64,000 nucleotides of DNA from Pisaster brevispinus (taxonomy: Eukaryota > Echinodermata > Asteroidea > Forcipulatida > Asteriidae): contig JAMKCF010000013.1 in the NCBI GenBank assembly GCA_023634235.1, positions 13,951,705 to 14,015,704 on the forward strand, given 5' to 3'. The translations under genes and the position numbers were made by a program. Below, in pieces: positions 40,956 to 50,002 of the stretch. Within the stretch, counting starts at the first letter, position 1. Each line of letters starts with the position of its first letter. A model generated the notes under the pieces. The model was not told the origin of the DNA. It was given only the letters and a program-made list of their open reading frames with translations, and did not search any database.

Positions 40956-41398
40956 AAAAATCAAATGATGACTCCGACCTTAACAAGTGAACTTTGCTGG
41001 TTAAAACCTACTGTCAACTGTTTGCTTATATTGTGAATAGTAGTATTCTATTAAATTGTTACTATTAATGTCCGAAAAGAAAAGGAAAAAACAAATTTGT
41101 TTTTGTTTTGGGACATTTGAAAGCTCTTCCAGAAAAAAAAGAAAAAGAAAAAAACATTGCTTAAACTCTCGTCTTTGTGCCCAATGTATATCTTTGGTTA
41201 CCAGCTCGGTTTACAGTACTGTTTCGACTGTATTAAAGAGCTGGTAGCCTGTGTTCATGGAATTTAATGCTCACGTACACATTATCACCCTCGTCATTTG
41301 GCAATCTCTAAGTTGGTCGTCCTCAAATGGACTGATCCGTTATAACTACGACTGCATGCGTCAAAATGTACGAACGACGTGTTGAAATCCTGTCACAA

Positions 41399-41414
41399 AA
41401 TAAAACAAAATAAA
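41399..41414 (+). terminator. RANBP3: RANBP3 poly(A) signals (two AATAAA)
   Basis: AATAAA at 41399-41404 and 41409-41414, the first canonical signals after the stop codon. Predicted cleavage 10-30 bases downstream falls in the foldback element at 41421. Confidence 0.55.
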
Positions 41415-41420
41415 CCCCAA

Positions 41421-41563
41421 ATAGACTGTGCAAGTCTCGCGCGTATTCGAACATTGGGATCCGTTAAAGCGCGTGAGTTTGTTTCTTTAACGCGTTAAAG
41501 CAATGTACATGGGACCACAGGTCCCAAAAATGTTCGAATACGCGCGAGACTTGCACGGTCTAT
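41421..41563. mobile_element. Foldback element with 35-bp near-perfect arms, CpG-rich
   Basis: Arms 41421-41455 and 41529-41563 (ATAGACTGTGCAAGTCTCGC and on through GCGTATTCGAACATT) differ at one position. The middle holds AAGCGCGTGAG and TAACGCGTTA. 143 bp. The decayed relative at 28884 has lost the CpGs, so this copy looks young. Confidence 0.88.
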
Positions 41564-41680
41564 AGGAGGCGTAATTCGCATTTTTAGTATGGGACCTTGT
41601 ACTTGCGGGTGATCAAGCATCAGAGATGCACATCCAAGCCATGTGAGTGTCATTGTAAGGCAGCGGGTTGTGCATGGGGC

Positions 41681-42310
41681 TTAACCCTCCTACTCAAAAT
41701 CATCCACGGTGATGTAGAATGTTAGATAAACTAAGCCAGCCTGCCATATGATACCATTATGTGAACAGTCAACCTTCCTACTGTTTGACCATTCACTATC
41801 ATTTACTGTGGGCTTGAATGATAGATTAACCTTGCCAGAACTGCTATATGATATCATGTGGTGAATGCATCTACACAGTATACAGGCAACCCTCCTACTG
41901 TTAGACCATTCAATATCATTCACTGTGATTTTGAATGGTAGATAAACTGCACAAGTACTTTACCAGTATCTACCAGCCTGTCATGATAATGTGTAGTGAA
42001 TGCATCCACACAGTACACTCGTGTACACACAACACAACCTTACGGATCCTGTTTGTGGGCTACTGCTTTTGTCGTTCTAATTCCCTTTTCTGAAGAATTC
42101 TTCCTGGTGGTCCAAGTTGAAAAGAGAAAACTTTCTGGGGTCCATTGGTCCATTGGTCCATTATGTAAAAGACCCCACAGGGGCCTGTGTGTAAGCCCAC
42201 AGTTAGTTTTGTGCACAGATGTGCCACCTTACACAACCTGTGAGGTTGAATGGTTTCAAATGGTAAAAGTCAACCCACTGGAAAATTTTACCAGGAGTTG
42301 GTGTGGTAAA
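41681..42310 (+). mobile_element. TTAA/CCCTCCTAC element with about three internal units
   Basis: Starts TTAACCCTCCTACTCAAAAT. Units with CCTCCTACTG..GACCATTC, ATCATTCACTGTG, TGAATGGTAGATAAACT and TATGATATCATGTGGTGAATG repeat about every 110-120 bp to 42025. Then an unrelated-looking stretch, and the right-end block GAATGGTTTCAAATGGT and TTTTACCAGGAGTTGGTG. The right TTAA is lost. The 211-codon open frame at 41996-42631 is an accident of this repeat. Confidence 0.75.
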
Positions 42311-42806
42311 GGATCAAGGCTGTTTATCTGGTGGTACAGTAGAAGTGGTTTGTTTCAGAATATTGTTTTGGGGTTCCTAAGGGAAGGCAAGTTTGTTGGT
42401 GTTGTGCTCATTTACATGTACAATGTAGTCAGGTCATTCCAATTTTGTTGTGGTTTTGGGACGAGATTCTGTAAGACGGCCGGGCTTGGGCCTATCTTAA
42501 AAACCAGGCACTTGATGCCGCAGGTCACGATGTTTCAAACTGCTGGAAAAGCTACCAAAAAAGAACAGATTCCGTCAATGCTTACAATGTGGACAGTTAC
42601 TTACATTTTAATTAAGAGATTTGGACTGTAGTTTACTCTTGAAACTAATATTAATTTTAACATTTTGCATATGTAGACTGTCGTGTCCGCAAAAGTTTAC
42701 GAATTCCTCGAAACGGTCAGTTTCTCCTTGAAGATTTATCATCTGTAGATGGGCATTGTGAAAGCGTCTTACATCATGAATGAAGGGTATGCCTTATAAC
42801 CGTCGG

Positions 42807-43010
42807 AGCCCAATTTCATTAAGCTGTTAAGCAAAAAGTGCTGTCCAGGTAATTTCGTTTGCTTAGCAAAAAATGAGTGGGGCACCAGTCGTAACAATGT
42901 AAATACGTCATGGAATTTTGGCTGGTTACCTACTTCTGCTAAGCAAACGTTTTCTGAGCACAGCAAGTTTTTTGTGCTCACGGGTTTTATGAATTTATGG
43001 CTGGAGTAGA
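42807..43010. mobile_element. GCTTAGCAAA-type MITE
   Basis: CCCAATTTCATTAAGCTGTTAAGCAAAAAG at the left, TTTGGCTGGTTACC..CTGCTAAGCAAACG and ATGAATTTATGGCTGG at the right. Partly self-complementary, non-coding. Confidence 0.55.
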
Positions 43011-43860
43011 CTGGTGCCTGATAACGTGATTAACCGTACCAGGGTTGAAACTATTGCTACATGGAACCTTCCCATGGGGTACTAGACAATGATGCTAATT
43101 GGGTGAAGTGTGTTAGTTTTTGAAAAGGCGTAGCCCGTATTTCTGTAGTAAGTCTAGATAAGCAAAAATGAGATATTTTCATCCAAAGCTAGTAAGATTT
43201 AAGTCATGTATGTACTATTTGAACTTTGTACAAAGAGAAAATCTGTAAAACTACCTAAAATCTGTTCTTGCTGTCTCAGTGTTTTGTGGAGCGCATTGTT
43301 GAATTATCAGTAAACATCGTCATGCTACCACTGTCTATGTCATGCCCTGTATAGGATCGTAATCATGAATACTGATTTATCAATATACTATCAAGGAACC
43401 AGACTATTTGTGTCCTCGGAGCCTCATGTTGAATGTTATGGCCTTTTGCTGCAATGACATTGTGGAAGGATAAGGCGTTGCAGCCATAGCCACTGCTAGC
43501 CATTAATTCCAATAGGGCCTAAGTTTCTATCAATTGATTAGGCGGCTGTGTTTGTTTCAGAAGCTGTGGCTTGATCGCTTCATTAACATTCCTTGAAGCT
43601 TTGGAGGTCCACAGCAACACCCTTAGCAACAGCCGCAGCCACCAATGCGGGCTTGACCTAATGGACCTGATGCATTCACAAGCTGCCATCTTGGAGGCAA
43701 AACGATATGGAAACTATGGAAACCACATTTTTGAACATGACATTCGTGTAGGTGCGGTGCACAGAATGGCCCAATGAGCAACCTTCTTTTGACCTTTAGC
43801 CGAGGGCACCCTACTCAAATGATGTCATGCGCATAAGGTCTACAGGAGGGAAAAAACAAA

Positions 43861-43873
43861 ACAAGATGGCCGC
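43861..43873 (+). promoter_or_regulatory. AAGATGGCCGC motif (YY1/Kozak-like), orphan
   Basis: ACAAGATGGCCGC followed by a 14-codon frame that ends without a GT donor. Upstream has TGATGTCATGCGCA. No exon or gene could be built, so this is only a motif in intergenic DNA. 43011-44450 otherwise shows nothing recognisable. Confidence 0.25.
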
Positions 43874-44454
43874 AGATGATGAAGGAGGCGTTTTTTTTTT
43901 AATTGAATAGATCTTCATGTTGCCAATGGAAACACAGGAAAATCAACTTTGCTGGGTGTATATTTTGTTAAGTACTCTGGCGTTTCTGTTTGCAAACCAT
44001 GGGTTATGTGAATACAAACTTGAAAAGAGTTGTTACTTGTACATAACATTTTATGAGAAGGAATAAGTAGAAAAAAAAATCCTAAAATTTATACATATAA
44101 AAAAAAAACCTTAATTAGTCTACCAACAGCCAAGCTGTTACAGTAGACTGCCATTGTGTAATGTTAGTGTATTGGAAGTGTGGTCTAGTTTCCCAACTTC
44201 ATTGTGATAAGTACAGGCAGTACCAAAGCGACTCAGATGTGCTTTTTGGGGGCTCATTTGTTTTTAAATTACCAGACGACGTAATGGCAAGCATAACAAA
44301 GAAAACAAAGTTTTACTTGAATATAAGGCAAGGCCTTTGTAACTTTTGGTACTACTGTAGTGTTCAGTTTATAAAAACTGTGCTTTGGATTTCAAATCGT
44401 TCTTTCACTTCTTCATGGCCAATCATCAAACCTTGAAATTTGAATTTGCCGGGA

Positions 44455-44949
44455 CCTGGGCCTGAACCCAATTTCATAGATGTGCTTTATGTTTCAAAAG
44501 TAGCCAAGAACAATTTCGCTTACCAGAATAAGGTTACCAGTAGACATTATATTTGGTCCTTGGGGGAAAAAGTAGGGTTAGTGAGTACAAGGGCAGACCT
44601 ACATGTACACATAGTGTACACTCTAATAGACTTTTCATCCAAAAAATTTGAAAACATACCGTGTTACATGTACCATACGTTACTGATATTCTGCTTAGTT
44701 ATGTTAAGCAGTTTAGTAACATGATTTGCTGTAAAGTTAGTTCTTCTGGGCAGGACCCATTTTCATAGAGCTGCATAAGCATACAAAAGTAGCTAAGCAC
44801 AAGAAAACCATGCTAACCAGAATAAGGTTACCAGCGAATATACCATTCCACATGCACCAATTGTGACTGGTATCCCGCTTATTTTTGCCAGAAGCAGATA
44901 ATTGTTAAGCAATATTTGCTGCTTAAGCAGCTCTATGAAATTGGACCCT
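44455..44949. mobile_element. Two adjacent MITEs of the ACCAGAATAAGGTTACCAG type
   Basis: GGCCTGAACCCAATTTCATAGA (44455) and GGACCCATTTTCATAGAGC (44752) each precede GCTTACCAGAATAAGGTTAC / GCTAACCAGAATAAGGTTAC. The second ends TTAAGCAGCTCTATGAAATTGGACCC, an inverted copy of its start (44752-44949). A further fragment lies at 25960-26090. Confidence 0.65.
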
Positions 44950-45130
44950 GGAATTCATGGGCGTATTGTTACAGAAAAGACAATTGCACAAGAAAGCAAA
45001 GATGTTTTGCTTGTGGACGTGCATACATGCTAAGCAGTCTTCACTAAGGCCTTTACAGCTAGGGCAGAAATTTAGCGCAAAACCTGTAAACGGGGAATGG
45101 TGACTGAGTTTGCTAGAAAGTGAGTCATGG
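44950..45130 (+). mobile_element. Decayed MITE fragment, CATGGCTCTGCTTACC family
   Basis: AGCAAAGATGTTTTGCTTGTGG, CGTGCATACATGCTAAGCAG, TACAGCTAGGGCAGAAATTT and AACGGGGAATGGTGACTG follow the internal order of the intact copy at 34881. Confidence 0.5.
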
Positions 45131-45837
45131 AACGGTGCAAATGCATTGGTCAATTGTTTGGATTGTTTATGAAGTGCAAAGCTTTGCTTATCAGTGAATT
45201 TATGACATCAGACCCCTAGTCTTGTACCCGGAGAATGGGTACAGCACCATATCTGATCCCCACTTTTAAAGGTCTCTTGTGCGATTACCTTTGTTTAAAG
45301 TTGGACTTTATCCCCACCCCTTAAATCCTCGAGCAACTGGTTATAAATCTGATAATTATTGACTTTTCCAACCATCAAGTTATTGGTAAGAATATTGACA
45401 GAGAAATAGTGGAGGTCGGTTACAGCAATGTACTGAAAGATTAAAAGCTCAAGTCAGTTGGTAACAAACCTCGGATGTTTTGCTGCTGTACTACCATCAG
45501 AATTTCCAAACAGATGGTCTGCTACAAAGATATGTTAGTTAAAGCTCATTGACACTACCCAAGGCTTGAAATGCCCTCTTAACCACTGGCCTTGTAATTT
45601 TTCAAAACATTTTCCAAAATTAGTAGCGTTGTCCCAGTATTTTTTGCACTGAGCCAGTTATTCAACAACCAAACAAACCCAGTAGACAAAAGTGTTTTTA
45701 TTATATCGTTTTGATTGGGAAACCAAGGCACCATCAAAAGTAGCGCTGTGACCCGTAGGCCTGAAGAAATGTCAGCTGTGTTAGGAAAACCCCAGAAAGT
45801 GACACACCTATGTTCCGACACCTCTAATTTTCCTCAT

Positions 45838-45904
45838 TCTAACCCTAACCCTCACCCTTGCCCTAACCCTAACCCTTAACCCTGACCCTAAACCTAACCC
45901 TAGC
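45838..45904. repeat. Interstitial telomeric-like (CCCTAA)n tract
   Basis: TAACCCTAACCCTCACCC..CCCTAACCCTAACCC..CCTAAACCTAACCCTAG: about ten CCCTAA-type hexamers with a few changes and length variants, C-rich strand on plus. No subtelomeric gene loss around it; genes continue on both sides. Confidence 0.9.
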
Positions 45905-47155
45905 GGGTAGATCAATATCGCCCACAGTCCTCACTCATTATTTTTAATCAAAATATAATTTTGTCGAATGATGAGGGGGGTTGTCAAAACATCGAGCAGT
46001 CGCCCCCTGCTGGGGAAAACCCCACACAATCAGGTAGAGACTGAAAACCTGGGGTCACAGTTTATCATTTGAACCAGTGTACCAATCTTATCCAAGTTCA
46101 AATTTAACTTGGCGTCGTGATTGTCATAGAGTGAAGGATCATGGGAGGGCCATGTCTAGCCAAAGACAAGTCCAAAAGTTTCATTTGAAGTGTAAAGTGC
46201 CGCGTTCTCGCAAAACAGTTGTCGGCTGGCCAAATGCTAGTAACCCACCCAAGGACCAGTCAAATCCCTAGTGATATATGGACTAGTGGAAAAGCTTGCA
46301 GACTCATGAGACTTCAAATTAACTGGTCCCGCTAGCCAGTCACTTAAGGACCATTTGCCGAGGATTGGTCTGAAATGGTACCATGTTTAATCTAATGATA
46401 CTTTTTCTTTTGTTTTGGTAAGCAAGAAAAGTGATCAAATCATATGTATATACGTGAATAACATAATATGACTTATTTATGTTCATTTCGTCCTTAAGAT
46501 TTGGATGAATTTCCTCTTCCAATAAAACAAAACCTTTGTTGTACTTATGCTTCTTAATCATTTTATTTGAGGTATTAAATAAATGTGTAAAAGATAACGG
46601 AATTATGTCTTAAATCTTCTTGCAAATCTTTGCAGGTAAAAAGTATATTAACTTCAAATACAATTTGTTTAATAATATAACCCCCCCCCCATGCCAAAAC
46701 CAGGCACTTCTTATTAGCAAAAATAGTATGGCAGTAAAAGTAAAAGAAAACATCGGCCATGACATCAACGTGATGTCTTAAACATTGATAAATGCATCCC
46801 ATATTGACTCCTTGCATGCTGATCGTCACGCGTTGACTGTGCCACACTCGCTATTTTCGGGGCTCAACAGGAAAGTGTGTAAAAGCGGGGTCGCCTAAAA
46901 TTCGCACTGTATAACCAGGCGTGATAGTTGGTCCTTAGAAAAAAGTAGGAGCATTTTATTCAGTACAAAGGTTGACCTACATGTGGTGTGGGCTTTTATA
47001 GCCTTTATTCAGGTTATTTAAGCACAAGTTTTCTGATATTCCCAGGGACAAAAACACACACAAAAAAGAACAGAAATCCGACTTAAGTAGGAAGACTATC
47101 ATACCTGAAACACAAAGTGATATTGGCTCCCAAGATTCTTGTGATGATGACATCG
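45905..47155. other. Intergenic stretch without recognisable gene
   Basis: AT-rich, with a poly(C) run at 46681-46690. No conserved reading frame, tRNA or complete repeat was recognised. Confidence 0.5.
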
Positions 47156-47388
47156 GGGCCTAATTTCATGGCTCTGCTTACCGCAAAATTCTGCGCTTGC
47201 AATCACCATTCTCCGCTTGATACTGTGCAAGCTCTGGATTTCTGCGCTCGCTGTGTAAGTGAAGAGTGAATGCCTAGTAACGTGGAGTAGGCACGCACAC
47301 AAGCGAAAATTCCCTGCTTACCTGTGAGATATGCTTCTGTAGGCGCCGATTCTTTGCTTACTGTAAGCAGAGCCATGAAATTACGCCC
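47156..47388 (-). mobile_element. MITE of the CATGGCTCTGCTTACC family, inverted orientation
   Basis: TAATTTCATGGCTCTGCTTACCG and TACTGTAAGCAGAGCCATGAAATTA at the ends. The inside matches the reverse complement of 34881-35131 (GAATGCCTAGTAACGTGGAG, AAGCGAAAATTCCCTGC). Confidence 0.8.
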
Positions 47389-47771
47389 AGGTGATTTGGG
47401 TCAAAATGTACTAATTAGATTGAAAGCTCTTATCTTCATCTATTTGATAGTAAATGAAACCAGTTTTGAGTTTTGGGCAGGAAGTGTCTGGTTTTGGAAT
47501 GGACATGATGGATCATCACATTATGTACATTAGACACGGTCAAAAATATTAGAATTTTGATTTTTTAAATCATCTTTTTTTTGTATAAAACAAAGCTGTG
47601 CAAAGTTAACTTGTTTGTCAATCTTTAATGAAGAGACAAAGAATACCAAAGAGTACTTGATGTGATAAACATTTTTTGTTTTTGCCCCTATTATTGGAAA
47701 AAAAATATTAAGGAAGAGTTGTGTTTATTAAATAGTAAGCAGTGTGCTTTGGTAACACAATTATGTAATAA

Positions 47772-48077
47772 TTCGTGGCTGAGTGGTCTAGTTCACCAGA
47801 CCCAAGCTCTGGTGTTGTCAGCAGCAGAGTGTGGGTTTGAATCCGGGTCATGACACTTGTGCTCTTGAGCAAGGCACTTGACCATAAATGCTTCGTAAAA
47901 TGGTGGGAAGGTAGTGCATTCTGCTCTACCAGCCAGGCTCCTAGTGGATGATACCCATGCCTACATCCTTACAGACTGTGAAGGGGGTAAACCCTCATCC
48001 CCAGGAGTACCTACCGTGCCCTGGTGATAGTTGATTTGAGTTGACAGCCCAGTTCTCAGTGAATAAAAAAAAAAAAA
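47772..48077 (+). mobile_element. Full-length tRNA-derived SINE with poly(A) tail
   Basis: Starts GTGGCTGAGTGGTCTAGTTC (A box of tRNA-Leu/Ser style), then AGAGTGTGGGTTTGAATCCG (B box), GCTCTTGAGCAAGGCACTTG, CCCAGGAGTACCTACCGTG, TTGATTTGAGTTGACAGCCC and ends in A13. Relatives of the head or body: 52460-52565, 58640-58935 (minus) and 50885-51135. Confidence 0.8.
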
Positions 48078-48239
48078 TATGCAGACATGAAATAAACAAA
48101 AACTGAAGCATTCCAATTTACTCCAAACCAACCATAACTTTCTTACACACCATAGAGTTATATAAGGAACTAAAGGGAGCTCACATGTTACACACACAGC
48201 TCTGTGTTCAAGCAGTCACTCAATAGGATTGGTATGCCA

Positions 48240-48390
48240 GGGGTCGATTTCACAAAGCACTTAAGAATCATCTTAAGATGAGGTGTCAGTATTACCATAG
48301 TGATTTGTATTGTGACATCACACGTTGCTTAGCAATTTAGATGGATTTGCATTTAAGATCAACCTTAACTCTTTGTGAAATCGAGCCCTG
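48240..48390. mobile_element. MITE with GTCGATTTCACAAAG ends
   Basis: Left GGGGTCGATTTCACAAAGCAC and right CTCTTTGTGAAATCGAGCCC are inverted copies; the inside has TCTTAAGATG and TGACATCACACGTTGC. A right-half relative is at about 33770-33860. Confidence 0.75.
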
Positions 48391-48759
48391 GCCATTGTGC
48401 TCATTATAATTGGTTTGACTGCAAAACAGAATCCATAAAACTCTGGCTAACCCATCGGATTGACTTTGGGACAGTTTAAGGGTTGAGATTAATGGATCTG
48501 AATTGATTGACTGATTGATGGCTCTTAATCCAGTGCACAGTGTGACATGAAATACCAGCTTTGGTTGAGTACGACTCTCTAAAAGATAGACTGACATATC
48601 ATTTATATCTACAAATAAATAAGGTCTGTCCATTTTCTGTTTTGTAAAAATGTTAAAATACAATGAAAACTCATGCTCATAAGTGGCAGTAACAACAGAA
48701 TGTGTTTTTTTCCATTGTGTGCAGCTTACTTTAATGGTGTTCCTGTTTTGTTAATTGTT

Positions 48760-48772
48760 TTTATTTTATTTA
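48760..48772 (-). terminator. GTF3C3: Candidate GTF3C3 poly(A) signal
   Basis: TTTATTTTATTTAT on plus gives overlapping AATAAA on minus, the first canonical signal I see downstream of the GTF3C3 stop. It implies a 3' UTR of about 1.06 kb (48755-49829). Weakly supported. Confidence 0.35.
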
Positions 48773-49147
48773 TATAATAATGACGTCATGTTTCAAACTT
48801 CACTCTGAAAGAGTATCAAATACAATGGAATTTTAAACAAAACTTTTGTAATGTGAAGCTTTTAACCTTCTGTCCAAATAAGAACTCTATCTATTGGAAA
48901 GTGAGTAGATCACAAAACAATAGTTCGACCATGAAGTCCATCTTTAAAATTAGGACTAGAGGGGAAAAGACCAAGACAATGAGTTGGAGTTGATATTGAT
49001 AATGAAAGATTATTGTTGTGTTCGAAAGGAAACATATTGTTGGTACAGGAATCAGGAACGTAAATTGTTAGGAATGTCAAAGTGAGGCAGTAGGCTAGAG
49101 TGCAAAGGTCAAGTGGTCTAGCAAACCGGACTTTAGTTCAGGTCCTG

Positions 49148-49312
49148 CAGCCGATTTCACGAAATGCTAGGATTAATCCTATCTCGAGTTAGGATGAGTA
49201 ACTAGTCCTAACTTAGGATTAATCTTAAGGTTTACATGTTACAATGCAAGGCTGGGACTTGTCCTAAGTCCTAAGATTAATCCTAAGTTAGGAAGAGTTT
49301 GGTGAAATCGAC
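49148..49312. mobile_element. Palindromic GGATTAATCC MITE in the GTF3C3 3' flank
   Basis: GCCGATTTCACGAAATGCTA and GGATTAATCCTA at the left are mirrored by TCCTAAGATTAATCCTAAG and TTTGGTGAAATCGACGGC at the right, with internal GTCCTAACTTAGGATTAATC palindromes. The ends relate to the GTCGATTTCAC family at 48240. Confidence 0.8.
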
Positions 49313-49829
49313 GGCTGGTCATATCACTTTCTGACCTTGAGCCAGACACTTATCCACTCTTGCTTTGTCCTTCAGATGTGGACATCAAGCCGTAGGTCCT
49401 GTGTGTTGTGTAATCGCGTCATAAAACCCAAGACACTCATCTTAAAAGAAAGGGGCTTGGCCCAGATTTTCCGACAGTGGCAGCAAATACCCAAGTGATG
49501 CATGGTTGAAAGGGCCGAGTCGTCATGATCCAAAGCAGGCCTGTGACTATACTCAGTAGTAACCACAGGAAAGCAATAGAAGTCAGTTCTTGTGTGGCAC
49601 AAACCAGTAGATAGTTGGAGGTCATCACCCTTTGTCCCCATCTCACTTCCATTGTTCAGAGAAAGCCAAGACGAGCAACAGGCCTTCGCTGATGCTTTGG
49701 CACTAGAGGGCAGCAGTCATCTTGTTTTTCAATGACATCATACCCATTTTCTCATTTCCACTGGATCACCGGCAGTCTCAATATACTGGGTCAAAGGTCA
49801 AACCCTAGTCCCCAGTAGAGGTCAGCCTT

Positions 49830-50002
49830 TCATATGACACTATTGCTCAATAGTTCAATGGCCATTTCCTCATTGCCGCTGTGTCGATAGATCAGAGAGA
49901 GATTGAAGGCCAGCTCACCTCGAAGGTCAAACCTTGGGTCAGCAGTAGAGGGCGGTAGCTCAAGCCCCTTGTGGTAGTAACGAGCGGCCATGTGGAGTAA
50001 AC
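49830..50002 (-). CDS. GTF3C3: GTF3C3 last exon (stop TGA)
   Basis: Acceptor TCCATAG. Encodes LLHMAARYYHKGLELPPSTA, the final TPR, and ELAFNLSLIYRHSGNEEMAI before LLSNSVI and TGA. The length from the last TPR to the stop matches the human protein. Confidence 0.96.

Larger units (their letters stand above)
39915..41420 (+). other. RANBP3: RANBP3 3' UTR (inferred)
   Basis: No AATAAA was seen between the stop codon and 41399; two then lie close together at 41399-41404 and 41409-41414. A dispersed repeat (40650-40955, related to 21440-21810) lies inside. The inverted-repeat element at 41421 begins directly after. The extent is inferred and the cleavage site is not known. Confidence 0.5.

Noticed and set aside
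41996..42631. 211-codon open frame, the longest in the window
   Set aside because: Its first third is the TTAA/CCCTCCTAC element and the rest has no family resemblance or codon-use signal; treated as chance.
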